DNA of 64,000 bases. Source: Epichloe hybrida. Taxonomy: Eukaryota > Ascomycota > Sordariomycetes > Hypocreales > Clavicipitaceae. The position numbers and the translations under genes are program-made. Shown here one piece after another: positions 25,658-38,136 of this stretch. Where the stretch lies: NCBI GenBank assembly GCA_019022495.1, contig JAFEKR010000006.1, positions 1,798,001-1,862,000 on the forward strand, read 5' to 3'. Under the pieces are notes generated by a model. The model saw only the letters and a program-made list of their open reading frames with translations. It searched no databases and was not told where the DNA came from. Position 1 is the stretch's first letter, and every line of letters begins with the position of its first letter.

Positions 25658-26549
25658 TGTGACAAGAGTACAAGTCGATAGTGAGTTACCGAGGTAGGTA
25701 AGAGCAGGCGAAAGCAAAGAGGCCAAGAATTACAATCGCGCTCAAAGACGTAGGCACAGACGGACACGGGGAGGGGAGAGGGAGCAGAGGTGGGAGTGGA
25801 AAGGGAAGGGAAAAGGGAAAGGGAAAAAAAAAAAAAGAAGCTTCACTAATCCGCACGGAAAACCGGGGGCCGCTCCAGTCCTGTAATAGTCAGACCTCTC
25901 TCCTCTGCAACAACTTGAATTTGGCATGCCCAAATGGCGCAGCAATGTTTCCCTCCTGAACCAGAAACTTTATTTCTCTTTTGCTCCCCTGTTGCGCGCG
26001 TTCTCGGCACTGAAGCCTTGAAGCATTGAGGCACTGAAGCACTGAAGCACCGAGCTTTTTTGGGGCTTTCCCTTCCCTGTCGGCCGGGCCGCCTTGGCTT
26101 CGCTTCGGAGGAAGAGCGGAATTCGAAGTGCTCCGAGGCTTTGGAGGCTTATTAGAGCCGCATGCTTCTCTGGGCTAGGCCCTTTTCGGCTTTTCGGCTT
26201 TTCGGCTGCAGGTGGGTCCTTGACCTTCCAACAGGATACACGTATTACACAATAATACAGACAAGTCTTCATGCCGTTATCTATCATACATGTACTGAAT
26301 ATGTTCACGCTTCTCATCTCTGCAGTATTCTTATTTATGGCAATAGGACGTCTCTTCTCCGATGTAGACGATGTAGACTCCTATCCGGCCCCGGCCCCGG
26401 CCCCGGCCCCGACCCTTTGATGGCAGGATTCCTCATCTCTCGCTCTCATCTACGCCCGCAAACATCACGTGGCGTGTATGTCAAATACCCGGTGCACATG
26501 AATTTACCCATTCGTATCCGTATATCAATTATCAACCATCGTAATCATG
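25658..26549. other. IDH1 upstream and kinase 3' flank
   Basis: No gene. It contains a purine-rich tract near 25800-25838, short GGCTTTTC and GAAGCACT repeats (26020-26050, 26180-26205), and a GGCCCC tandem hexamer at about 26385-26412. Confidence 0.55.
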
Positions 26550-28898
26550 TCACATATCTTCTTCGTCCAAAGGCTCGACCCTGACTAGAATTTCCTCCAA
26601 CAGTCCCTCCAGGAAGCTGCCCACCTCACGACCCATCCCCACCGGCTCAGCTTTGTCAAACTGATCGATCTCTTTGCAAACATGTGCCAATTTATACACC
26701 AGCTTCCTCACTTTCTCGTGTGCCAACTCCGCACGCTGTTGATTCGCTGTCACGACAGCAGAAGCAGCAGCAGCAGGAGCAGCAGATTTTGACATTGGTC
26801 TGTACAGCTGTTGCAGTCGAGTTTGTCGCCTCTTAAGGGCTTCCTCTAACGCTGGGAATATCACATCATTCAAAGCATCCAGCTCACCGTTCGGATTTGA
26901 CGGGGCTGGAGATGGGAATGAGGTCGGCGGAGCAGACGCGTCAGACAGCGCAGGTGAGTAGTGTGAATACGGTGGAGGCGTCGGGTTACTGGCGGGAGGC
27001 GGTCTTTGTGACGGCGCGGCTTGTTGGAAAGACCCTCTTTGCACCGGTGAGCCGCGATAGGGCGGAATTTCGGAGATGGACATGGATGGCGCTCGAGAGC
27101 TTGGCTGTCGCGTGGGCGATTCTTGTTGCCCTCGCGGCAGCGCTTCCTCCATGTGGGACTGTGTCGCCTGCGACGAAGAAAGCGGTGACGGGCTCATGTT
27201 CAGGTGCAGCATGTTCATATCGCGCTGCAATTGAAATTGAAGTTCTCGGTCGTAGTCCGGAGACTGAGACGTCGGGGCCGGTGGTAATGGTAATGGTCGT
27301 TGGGGGAGATGGCTCGTGGGTGTCTCTGGTGTCTCCCCTGTCGATGCTTTGATGGCACTCGTGGGCAAGGAAACCTTGTATGGCGACTCGGTCATAATAT
27401 CTGCAGGTACTGGTTTCCTCTGTGGGCTCGACTGCCTTGAAGTGCCCGCGTTGGCAGCCTTGAGCGTATCAGCTGGTTGAAAAGCAAAGTCCCTTGCCTT
27501 TATCGGACCTGGGTCGCGATATTTTTCACCGGAGCTCGATGCAGCCTCCAGGGGTCGTGAGGAGCGAGCATTGGTCGCGCTCTCGTCCATAGCGTTCAAC
27601 CCTGGCCGGTGTACGAAGCCGCCCCGGTCACCGACCAATCTCACAGTTCCGAAATCCCACATGTCCTCGTCCACTTTCTCGCGTTCCGTGGGAGCCGCTC
27701 CCTCTTGAGCATCCCAGTGATCCTCATCTTCTCCCTTGTGTGTCAAAGCCCATCGATTGTGGCGCTCGATGAGCTCTGTCAAGTACGTCGTCTTCTTCGC
27801 TCTTCGTATAAAAGGGTGTCTTAGAAGATCTCTGGCCGTGGGTCGTTCCTTTGGATCCCGTTGCAAACAGAGCTCGACGAAGTCCTTGAAAGCTTTGGTA
27901 AAATTGCCATCCAGTCTAGGCGGAGGGTTCTTGGGGATGAGGAAAAGAACTTTCATGGGATGAATGTCGGCATACGGAGGCTCGCCATTGGCCAGTTCGA
28001 GCGCCGTGATACCCAAGGACCACATGTCGGCTTTGTGGTCGTACCCGGATTGCTTAATAACTTCTGGTGCCATCCAGAACGGGGTCCCTACAAAGGTGTT
28101 CTTCTTAGTCATGGTGGCAGATAATTGACCAGAAACCCCGAAATCGGCCAGCTTGACCTGCCCTCCAGACCCCAGTAAAACATTGGCGGCTGCAAAATGT
28201 CAGTCTCCATGTCATTGATCATTTCCACGCTGTCGTGCTAGAAAGACAAAAATATGGGGTTTAATGATACCTTTGATGTCCCGGTGAAGCTTCTTATCTG
28301 AATGCAGATAGTCCAGCCCGAGAAGCAATTCTCTCAAGATAATGGCAATGTAGTCCTCCCCAATCGAACCAGGTTTCATCAGATCGGCACAGCTTCCACC
28401 TGCACAAAACTCCATGACAATCCATAGCTCAGCGCCTTTGGCATATGATCCATAGTATTTGGTGACGTACGGCGATTGCAGCTCCGACAAGATGGCTATC
28501 TCTTGTATGATATCTTCGACCTCGTCTTCGGCGTTCTCGATGTCGATTAATTTGATGGCTACGGCTTGGCCTGTTCGCTTGTCGACTCTACTCGCAAAAG
28601 AAAAAAAAAAAGAAAAAAAAGAGGAAAAAAAGTCAGCTACTTTTTTGTTCGTCTTCCACGGCTGCAGTGTCCCGGATGCCTCCGACTCCGAGTCATGCGG
28701 CGCAAGATCATGGGGAATAGAGCGAACCCTTTGTAAACTTTGCCAAAGCTTCCGCCGCCTGATCACAACTGGACTTAGTATCTTGGCCAACCTCTTCAAG
28801 ATTTTTCGGCGGAACTAACCAATGCAGTATTCCTTGGAATACAACACCTCAGGGTCCAGAGCCTCATTGGGCTCGTCATCCCGGTATCTCTCTGCCAT
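26550..28898 (-). CDS. Ste20-type germinal-centre kinase (MST/SID1/Nak1 group)
   Basis: Serine/threonine kinase of the GCK group; in filamentous fungi such kinases act upstream of the septation and morphogenesis NDR pathways. Model complement(26550..28189, 28271..28587, 28728..28758, 28820..28898), 688 residues. A 31-nt exon carries the glycine loop [11 protein letters not shown]. Other kinase marks are VAIKLID, HRDIK at about 138-142, DFG in KLADFGVSG, and [20 protein letters not shown]. The kinase domain ends near residue 285. The remainder is proline- and serine-rich and disordered, ending in a predicted helical block ([17 protein letters not shown] and [20 protein letters not shown]) and an acidic C-terminus. 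Which of the three fungal GCKs it is (MST-1, SID-1, POD-6) cannot be settled by eye; MST-1 or SID-1 fits the length best. Confidence 0.9.
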
Positions 28899-30098
28899 GG
28901 CTGCCGTATTCTCGTAGTGCTGTTCGAAGGCAGCCGCCAAATTCACTGGTGTAGCGTTGCAAATGGCGCTATGGATGTGTCGTTTCGTGCATCGAGTCCC
29001 TCGTTCGTCGTCGTCGTCGTCGTTACCGAGCAACCCTACTCTCTACAAGAAGCAGGTTCCTGACTTGTGGGCACGTTGGTATGTGATATAGAAGATGGAC
29101 CCCTCCTCGAGTCCAAACTCAGAGTCAGAGTCACCGTTGGTAGCGCAGGTGAAATATCACCTGGAAAAGCAAAGAAAGCATAAAGAGAAAAGTCAATATG
29201 CTGAGAATAAGGAAACCTTAGAACGGAAATGAGATTGTCAAACCCAAATGCATGCAGTCCAAAGCCCAGTCTGGACGAAACAAACAAGCCAAGTGGGCGG
29301 CCATGTTTATGTGCAGGCCCGTGGTGTCAAATGCTGCGCATCGGTGTTGACTTGTTGACTTGCGTCCAGGGCCGGGGCCAGGGCCAGGTCCGGGTCGATT
29401 GGTGGAGCTGCTCCCCACACAGGGCGAAAGTGCAACTGCGAAACCATCAGGGGGCCAGTGGCAGGCTGGCAGCTGGCAGCAAGGAGGACCTATCGCTAAT
29501 AACTAGTGCCAGCCAGCCACGGCCCATTGCGTTGCGTAACTTGCGTTACCGCCCCCCATTGGTCAGCCCTGTCCTCGCTTGTCGCATCTCTTAACAGCGT
29601 GATCTGGCACCTTCCGCAACTGCTCCTCATCATTTGTCTCTGTCTTGTATTACTGCGAACTCCTGTAGGCATAGGTATGGAAGGCTGAGCTCATCTGACT
29701 TCATCACATTAATACAGATTCATGGACTGACTGCAAGACCATACGCCAAATTCGAATAATTCTGCTTTCCGCCCTCGCACCATTTCTGCCTTCTAGAAAC
29801 GCCTCGTTTCACTACTACCACAAAGAGGCCGCCAGACCAATCAATGCCTGAATAAGATATTTGACCCAGGTTCCAGGTTCCAGGTTCCAGGTTCTAGGAA
29901 ACTTTGGCTGGATGAGGAGAAATTCCAAATGGCCTCCAAATTCTATTCCTACAGCACCACAAAATAAGAGGGCTGGAAGTTGGGAAGAAAACCAGGCCGT
30001 GCGTGTCAAGCGTCATGAGTATTTCGTAAACCGTCTAGCCGTAAGTGCTGCCATCATTGCCCTTTATGCTCTCGCAATATTTCGTGCCCCCAACTGGC
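28899..30098. other. 1.2-kb region between kinase start and UBX gene end
   Basis: Kinase promoter and 5' UTR at the left, UBX gene 3' UTR at the right. It contains (GTC)n at about 29006-29021, GGGGCCAGGGCCAG-type repeats near 29370-29393, and CAGGTTC repeats at 29868-29893. The open frames are short and without domains. Confidence 0.55.
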
Positions 30099-31823
30099 TT
30101 AGTTCTCGATAAATTCAATCATTACCGTCCCTTGTTTCAGCCCACTCTCCTCAACGGTCCGTTCCAGGCTTTCAATCAGGTCCTGCCCTTGAGGCATCTT
30201 CTTGAGCTCGAATTCCACACCATCCTTGCCCTCCAGTGGCTCGGCCTTGAGCCACTCGTAAATACGTCGTACCGGGTCGTGTAGATTGAATCGTCGAATG
30301 ACACGTCCGGTAGGATGCCTAAACTGTATTCTTGTCGTTGTTGTCGGGCTGTTGTCGGGCTCTGTGTGTGGTTTTCCACTCGAAATGAGAGAAAATGCGC
30401 TGTCCTCAGACACTGCTTCTGGCTCCTTGCCCTTATCCTCAGGGTCGGAATCACTTTGTCTATGTGACTTGGTAAGAGCATCTGGATCGCGAAAATTAGT
30501 CGTGGCCGCTGACCGACTGCTCTCGCCGCCTGCCGCCAAGCTGTTCTGGAGAGCCATCTCTAGCATTTCTTCCTCCGTCATCCTGGCTACATCCACCACA
30601 GCTGGCTTACGCAACGTAGCACTGGCAACGGGATTTTTGCTGTTGGCAGCGAGGCTGTATCGATCCAGAAATTCGGCCAACTCGGCGTGGAAGTCTTCCG
30701 CACTGGGAAACGGCCTGCCACTCCACACCTTGACCTGCTCGCCGGTTCGAGGGTCGACAACAGAAACGTGTGGGTAGTTGTCCGAATCTTGGTGTGTCTG
30801 ATTGGGAAAGTAAAACGTGAGATATTCCTCGGCATCTGGATAATCTTTGTCGTACTGCAAGAAGATGAAGTTCTCGGACACCAGGTCCCGAACTGCAGAA
30901 TCCTTCCAGATATCCCTGTTGAGAGCTTGGCAGTTGAAATCGTTCATGTCTTGAAGATTTACCAAGATCCATTTCTTGTCCTCTTTTCCGAGCGTCCTCG
31001 CTTCGTCCCATGATATCCGAGCCATCAAATTATACGGTGGTCGAAACAGATCTTCCAATCGTCGTGCGTGGCTGCTATCGTCAGTGGCATTGAACGGACT
31101 TGCGGAGCTTGCCCCATCGCCCCAAATTCGATGGCCAAAGGGACCGCCCGTGCGAGCTACATGATCAAAATGTCAGCAGAGGAAGCCATCTCAGCTGCAT
31201 GCATGGGCGCTCATATATCAAGAACTGATGGCAATGCCGTCATGACCTGGCAACTTACGTGGAGGATGCCTTCTGCTTCTGAGGTGCTCAAGTAGTCTTT
31301 GTGTCGTCTCCTCATCCGCAGCGTCATTCCAGTTAGGGTCGGGGGCAACCAGAGTCTCGGTAGTGCGCGCAATGGGTGCCCTCACATCTTCCTGATCTGC
31401 TGGGCCTCCCGGACCGCCCGAATATAACTCCTCTTGCAACCTCTTTGCCATGGCCGCATCTTCCTCTTCTTGTGCCATGGCAGCTGCATGTTGAACAGCA
31501 GACCGCTCGCCTTCGTCACCACTATCGACGTCGATATCGTCGTGCATCAGGTCGTCGTCATCGTCGCTTATATGGATAACCCCGCTGGCATCCTGGCGGC
31601 CTAGGCTCGACTGGTGAAGAGCAGCTGAGGGTGGAATCGCAGGTGCGGACGCAGATTCAGAGACTCCAGCGCCAACACCAGACGCAAGCTCCGGATTCTC
31701 AAAGTACAAGCCAACAGCACGTTCAAAATCTCCATTCGTGATTTGCAGAAACCCTCTCCCAACTTCTGGCGTCGCGCCAGTAATGGAGACGAAAGAAGAG
31801 ATGGCTTCGTCCATGTCTGCCAT
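30099..31823 (-). CDS. UBX5: UBA-UAS-UBX protein, Ubx5/UBXD7-like Cdc48 adaptor
   Basis: Cdc48/p97 cofactor that recruits ubiquitinated, often cullin-bound, clients. Model complement(30099..31156, 31259..31823), 540 residues; the intron has a CTGAC branch point. Domains in order: UBA-like at about 3-45 (FVSITGATPEVGRGFLQITN), an acidic linker with SIM-like HISDDDDD, a UIM-like helix at about 118-132, a UAS thioredoxin-like domain at about 222-345 (KKWILVNLQDMNDFNCQALN, NYPHVSVVDPRTGE), a UIM at about 385 (TEEEMLEMALQNSLAAG), and a C-terminal UBX domain from about 464 (TRIQFRHPTGRVIRRFN). This full set is diagnostic of UBXD7/Ubx5. Intact. Confidence 0.92.
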
Positions 31824-32423
31824 CCCCGTTTCCGAATGTCTCGATTGTCGTTTGTAGGCTTAGAGCTCGTCGATCATGTACCTCTCGTAGCGGCTGTCGT
31901 CTAAATGCGAGGGGGGGGGCTAGCCCACAAAGCATACGCTTCTCGACGCAGGTCTCGGTCGTCGAGGGAGATGGAAAGTGAAGCACGCTCAGGTCTGTAG
32001 GTTTCTTAGAGTTCTCTCTGCTCCTCACCTCAACAGACGATTTTGGTCAGTGTGAGACGGTGGCTCCAGTAGTTGTGTCAATGAAAAGGGCCCTGTTGCG
32101 TGGACAAAAGGACAATGCAGAACGCTCTGTGCAGGATGAAAGGCAAAGAAAGGCAAGGTTGGTTGGTGGTAGTGGCAATGTCGGCAGTGATTCGCTGGAG
32201 GGGTTTGTGCAGGCACCCGACCGCCATGACGCAACCCGTCTATTATAATTTATGGTCCATGGAGCTTTGGCTGTATGGATTACGGAGTACTCCGTGCGGT
32301 AATGATACAACTCACACCAATGTACGGACTACCATGCATGAATAATAATACCTCGTTCGGCAACTACCATCAAATTTCTAACAATAACCGGGATTTTTTT
32401 TGGAATTCCCATGTCCACTCTCA
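31824..32423. other. UBX5 promoter and RPB1-chimera 3' flank
   Basis: No gene. It contains a G run at 31909-31917 and the self-complementary TACGGAGTACTCCGTG at 32281-32296. Confidence 0.55.
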
Positions 32424-35400
32424 TCAACCCCGAAATTGCTTCAGCTCTTCCAGCAAAATCTTCCATGCCTTTTGCACGTCTAATGATCTCTCTTCTCCCA
32501 AAGCTCCTTGCATCTCAGCCTCCAAGGTACTGGGCCAGGCAGCCTGTCCAAAAACACCCTTGTTCCTCGCGTCAACAATTTTAGATAGAGCCTTGACCCT
32601 CTTCAGTCGCTGAGGCTCCGTGCCCGTCTCTCCTTGTTCGATATCAAGGCTCTTCGTGTAAGATGCCACGACTTCCGAACCATTGTACGGCGATGGTAGC
32701 GGATCCATGGCTCTCGCAAATTTGACCGCATCTTCCATGACATCACTGACGCATTCATACCATACTTCTCTCTTGATGAAACCGAATTTCGCATTGGCGA
32801 GATATGGTTGCAATGTGGTAACAATGTCTCGAAGTGAGCTTCTGATGTCAATGTTTTGAGATCGGGCGTAGCCTCGAGCGATAGCTTCGAATGCATTCTT
32901 TGCTGTCTTTGATAAAGTGTCCTCTTTCTGACTCTCCTTGGCGTCTACATCCATCTTGTCTTCGTCCTTGAACTCATCCAGGTAAGGAGTGGTGATCTCG
33001 GCGATATCTTTCAGCATATCGAGATCCGGACGAGCCTTGGCAAACTTCCACAGACAGACAAAGGCGTGACGTCGATACTCATCATTGTTACGCTTGGCTT
33101 CTCGAATCGCAATCTTTTTCATTTGAGCAGAAACAGTACTGTCGGCTTTCCAAAGGGAGTAGTCGTCCTTTGTAAAATGCGGCAATGTTCGGTATTTGAA
33201 GCCAAACGGAATACGCTTGCCTTCCACAATCTGCTGACCAACGAGAGCGGTCATCTGTGAGATGTTGATTGATGATCCCTTGGAACCGGACTCAGCCATG
33301 GTGACGGCGTTGTTCGAGTCCTTCAAGCTCCTCTGCGTGGTAGTACCAGCCTGGTCACGGGCGGAGTTGAGAGCCATGGACACCTTGTTTTCGAACGTAG
33401 CTCGGACGTTCATACCGGGAAGAGCTTCAAGCTCATTGGCCGTGGCTTGGGCCGTCAGTCTTGCGACCTCCGCTTTTTGAGTGTCAATATGAACCTGAAC
33501 CTTCTCGATAGTCTGTTTGTCAGGCACGGTATCACCAATACCAATGCTGTGGCCATTGTTCAAGAGCCAGTACGTGACGACTTGTTGGACACCGTTGAGG
33601 AAGGCCATGGCTCCCTCAGGACCCAGTTCATTGTAACTCAGGTGGACTATACCTCCAGCGGCCGAACCAATGTTCTTCTTCTTCAGAAGACCGTACAAAA
33701 GCTCGCCGCTTTGGATCAAAAGACCAGTGTCTTTCAACGGGATATCCGCATTGTCTTGGCCGCCAGACGACTCAGGAGAGTGCAAGCTGATTTCTTTGGG
33801 AATGACCATGCTAATAAGTTGTTTACCAGTCCAGCGAGGTCGTGGCTTCAGAATGGCGGGCTGAGGGATGACACCATCCCAGTTCGGAACCCAAAGCATC
33901 ATGTTCATGACCATTTCTTTATCAATGAAGGTATCTCGTCTGCAAAGCTTGTAGGCGCCAGCAAGAGAATCCTGGACAACACCCATAAGAGGCCCGTTCT
34001 TCTGCGGAGAAACAATGTTGTTAGGAACGAGACACAGTTCCTTGACCTCCGCACGCGTCTCCTCGGATTGGGGAACGTGCAAGTTCATCTCGTCACCATC
34101 GAAATCGGCGTTGTAGGGTGAAGTAACGGAAAGGTTCAAGCGGAAGGTAGAGTAGGGCATGACACGAACACGATGACCCATCATGGACTCCTTGTGCAAC
34201 GAGGGCTGACGGTTGAAAATGATGTAGTCTCCATCCATTAAATGTCGTTCCACCTTCCAGCCATATTCCAGAGAGATCTGGGCAGCTCTCCTGTGATGTC
34301 TCAAGTCGATACGGGTGCCGTCGGCTCGGATAACGTACTTGGCACCAGGATGTTCGTTCGGTCCATTTTCAACGAGCTGATGCAATTTACCGATGTTGTA
34401 TGGAGTGACCGTTTCGGGATATGTGAGCGTTCGAGCGATACTGCGTGGGACGCCGACTTCGTGGAGTGATAGGTTGGCATCACCAGTAATAACAGTTCGG
34501 GCCGAAAAATCGACACGCTTTCCCATCAGATTGCCTCGCAGTCGGCCTTCTTTGCCCTTTAAACGTGCTCTGATGGCCTTGACAGGACGACCGCTCTTTT
34601 GCAGAGCGCGAGGCTGTCCCGCAATATCATTGTCCATGTATGTCGCCACATGATATTGAAGCAGTTCTTCAAAATCGCGGGCGATGTGCTGTGGAGATCC
34701 TTCACGAATCGCCTGCTTCACATTACCGTTGGCACGAATGATGTCACCAAGCTTGTACGTCAAATCGTCTTCGTTTCGCATTCCCGTGCTGGTGCCGTCC
34801 ATAGAAATACTAGGACGTACTGGAGGGGGAGGGACAGGCAAAACGGTGATGATGAGCCACTCAGGTCGAGCATAATCCGAGTTCAAACCCATCTGGCGCA
34901 GGTCTTCCTCGGAGATTCTTTTGAGGATACCATGGGCCATTTCGGGTGTGATAGGCACAGTCTCTCGCCGCTTGGGTCCGTCTTCCTGAACAACATCGAA
35001 AGCAGCCTTGAGCTGGAGAGCGGCTTGTCGAACCTGCGGTTGCACATTGCCACAACCACCATGGTTGTTTACCAATGGCTTCATACCTGGGGCAAACTCT
35101 TCATCGTTCTTTTCGGTACGGTCTTCGTTTTCACATCTCCGTTTCTTCTTGCACACGGCCCAAACACGATTGAAGCGAAGCTTAGCGTCTCGAGTTTGGA
35201 TAGCTGAGACAAACTCGGGATCGCTCTGGCAGGAAAGACGGCTGTTAGCAAGCAATTCAGGTCAAGCAAAAAGTCTACGGAGAGTCATCAGGATAGACCA
35301 ACAGTATCAGCCAGCACCTTGCTACAGTTGTGGCAGACAATCTCCAAGATCTTCTTGACCTTCTTGATGAAACCGGGATGGTACACGGGTTTGGCTAATT

Positions 35401-35659
35401 CGATGTGACCAAAATGACCGGGACAGTCGCTCATTGCTTGTGTGCATGTCTTGCATTTGAGCCCTCGGTCGATGGAGCCCAGCAGAGGATCGTTGAGGCC
35501 ACCGTCGCGTGGCTTTGTGCGTGTCTCGTCCATGGTCTCGGGATACAGAATATGGCAAACACTCATGTTTTTTATTTCTTCTGGGGACATGAGGCCAAAT
35601 TGAATTTCTTCAACCGTCTTGAGCGGTGCGCTCGAGAACGGGGGGTGGTAGTTAGACAT
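32424..35659 (-). CDS. chimera: RPB1 N-terminal half fused to an Ecm29-like C-terminal tail
   Basis: Model complement(32424..35225, 35303..35659), 1052 residues. Residues 1-809 are textbook RNA polymerase II largest subunit. They show the N-terminal zinc ligands ([21 protein letters not shown]), [11 protein letters not shown], the switch/lid region [19 protein letters not shown], the Mg-binding [10 protein letters not shown] at about 491-500, and the funnel up to [11 protein letters not shown] normal RPB1 then continues with PES-GFVENSYLRGLTP, the bridge helix, trigger loop and the CTD heptads; none of that is present. Instead the frame runs on from plus-strand position 33155 into 243 residues ([20 protein letters not shown] onward; [17 protein letters not shown]) that I recognise, less firmly, as the C-terminal HEAT-like end of the proteasome adaptor Ecm29. 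The product cannot work as a polymerase subunit. An intact RPB1 must exist elsewhere if the join is real; otherwise this is an assembly artefact. Confidence 0.85.
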
Positions 35660-36657
35660 GATTGCGGTTTGTCAAAGGGTCGCCCAAAATGTTGGCGGAG
35701 GCGACCAAGGCTGGGCGAAGGGGGCCGAAGCTTCTCGTCCGGGAAACGACGCGACACGCAGTCGCAGCGTGGTTGTGAGAAATTGCGAGAGCAAACACAC
35801 CAGGAAATCGAATGAGTCCGTTCAATGATATCCGCCCACTTCCCGATCGATGAGAGACCCCGTCGTAGACGAACGGCAGATGGCGCTCAAATGCGGCGCT
35901 CGCCCTGGCCAGCGGCCCAGGAGACGATCGAGATCTTCTCCTCCGTCGCCACCGCTCCAAAGGTCGTCAAAGTCGTCGAAACGTGGATGGCCGTATCGAA
36001 GAGCACTCTTGAATGTGCTTCAGAGCGCAACGCGCGATGCTCGACGCGCGTGGTGATGGATTTGAGCCGGTAGGCAAAGATTTTGACGTGGTTAAGGCGT
36101 GATGACTGACGGGTGGGCAGGAAGAATCTACTTGAGGCGGCTGGCCACCCACGCATCCAAGGCGCTAAGCTCCTCTTGGAATTAGAACTGCCCCCTGCGC
36201 CCGGACATGGCTGCCTGAGGCCGACAGCACGAGAGGCATCCGCAGCCAATCCTTTTTCCGTAGAGCTCTCCATTCCCCAGCTCTTGTACTCCGTACGGAG
36301 TTAACGGGACTTGTTGACTACATAATTGACACACTCCCGGCCAATTATCTCGCCTGCGCATCGCTGGTGACTCAAAACATCACTCACCATTCATGGTTGA
36401 CCAAAGACAAATGCCATCATGCATCACACATTTTCTCAGCTATCCTTTGCGAATCAAATATTCCAGCTCAACATGTCACAACTCAAGCGATGATAACTCT
36501 CTTTGGAATCACATGCGAATGTCTCGGTTGCCTCCATTATGCCAACACTCATGCATCGTAAGTAGAAGGATAAGGATGTACAGTGACACCTGAACCATGC
36601 TTAACCAAGCAGAATACGCAACTCGATTGCAACTCGATTACATCACTTCTAGTCTGA
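35660..36657. other. region between the RPB1 start and the SWD1 end
   Basis: RPB1 promoter at the left and SWD1 3' UTR at the right, with one weakly supported plus-strand two-exon frame (listed separately). A 128-codon minus-strand frame overlaps the same DNA (35887-36273); neither has recognisable homology. TACTCCGTACGGAGTT, a near-palindrome, is at 36287-36302. Confidence 0.5.
35825..36301 (+). CDS. possible small two-exon gene, unknown function
   Basis: I do not recognise it. A frame from ATG at 35825 reads to a GTAGGC donor at 36070, and after a 51-nt intron with a CTGAC branch point and GGGCAG acceptor the frame resumes at 36121 and ends with TAA at 36301, giving about 141 residues. The middle part (FSSVATAPKVVKVVETWMAV) has ordinary amino-acid composition, which is the only coding hint beyond the intron. 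It would be transcribed divergently from the RPB1 chimera with 165 bp between starts. It may be spurious. Confidence 0.25.
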
Positions 36658-38136
36658 CTACTTCTTCCTGCCTCGACCACCCCTACCGGCACCGCTCCTC
36701 TTGGTAGTTGTTGTCTCGACGGGCCCATCAATGTCGCTTTGGCCCTCACCAGGGCTCCTACGTCGCATGGTGCCAGTAGAAACCGCGATGAACTCATCCT
36801 CGCTATCACTTTCGCTCAAGTTGAAGAGGATGGGCATACGAAAGCTATCGACATCGTCATCGAATTTGGACGGGTCAAGTGTCAGAACGTCAACGTCCTC
36901 ATCTTCTGCGTCGAGGCGCCGCCGATGAATCTCCTCTTGTGCGTAAATATCGAATTCGTCCTCTTTCTCGATGTATTCGACGTTTTCTTCCACCTCGGCG
37001 AAATCTGGTGCCAGCGCCGACCATTTCTGCGGGCTAATTACAGACCAGATGTAGATGCGCCCTGTTTCCAACCCGCACGCCGCTAAAAGGGCTCTGTTAG
37101 GATGCCACTCTATGACACCCTGCTCTTCCTTGGGGTCTTTGAGCATGCATACCAGACTGCCATGATTACGCTCCCAGACGTAGAGTTCGTGGTTATTATA
37201 TGTTGATGCAGCCACATACTCACCCGTGGCGCTGAACGTGACGTGGTTCCACGATAATTTGTTGACAACATCCTGAAACTTGTGTTCAAGGGGTAGCTGT
37301 ATCGTATCGAAGTCCAAGTCTTCGATCGACAGGTTTGGTATTCGAAAGGTTCGAATGATGCGATCCTGTGAGTTGACCAGCAAATCTCGGCCAGATCCGG
37401 TTATTCGTAGTGTGGTGATAATCCCCGAGCAGACTTTTTCCGTGTAGATTATCTCGAAAGATTTGGTGTCAATTATGTTGATTTTACCTTTGCTGGTGCC
37501 AGCAATGATATGGTCGCCGGTGGCAGTCCAGATGGCAGATGTCGTCTTTTCTCTGGCACCTTCTTTGGCCTGCTTCTCTTTCAAGGCAACGTCATTATCG
37601 GCGTTGGTTCGTTTGGGAACTGAGGGGAGTATATGTTTGACATCGACCAGCTCGCTCATATCTACCAGAACTGGCTGCTCCTCGAAAAGCGATGCGACGA
37701 ATTGCAAACTACAGTTCAAAATCAGCGCGCTACGAACTTATCAATAGATTTTCAGTTCTTGACCGACGAGCACGTACTGGTTCCATGGGTGCAGCTCTGC
37801 CATGTACGCTGGCGCTCGGAAGCGCACTTCGCGCAATCTTTTACCGTCTTGAAGATCCCAGAGGATGGCCTTCCAGCCCTGGCAGGTAGACAGCAGGTAT
37901 CTCCCACATCGTGACCAACTCAGAAAGGTAATGTTTTTGCTGTGCCCTTTCAATTTTCGGGCGACGCCCATGGTCTCGAGGTCCCATATCGCTATGGCGC
38001 CATCGACTCGACCGGACGCGAGATAATCGCCTTTGCGATTAAAACGCAGCACAGTGGCATGGCCAGATCGTATCGTGCTGGTGATACTCTCGGGGTAATC
38101 CTGCAGTAGGTAGTCGTCGGACAGCAAGAGATTCAT
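36658..38136 (-). CDS. SWD1: COMPASS (Set1C) subunit Swd1, RBBP5 homologue
   Basis: WD40 scaffold of the Set1 H3K4 methyltransferase complex. Model complement(36658..37708, 37778..38136), 469 residues; GTACGT donor. Exon 1 holds the start MNLLLSDDYLLQDYPESITS and repeats including HATVLRFNRKGDYLASG and GHSKNITFLSWSRCGRYLLS. The intron falls inside the strand before FVASLFEEQPVLVDMSEL, the family hallmark. Later repeats include WTATGDHIIAGTSKGKINII and VIEWHPNRALLAACG. The acidic C-terminal tail DPSKFDDDVDSFRMPILFNL is followed by an RGG/RK basic end. Intact and of normal length. Confidence 0.94.

Noticed and set aside
33447..34121. Plus-strand open frame (224 codons)
   Set aside because: Antisense to conserved RPB1 sequence.
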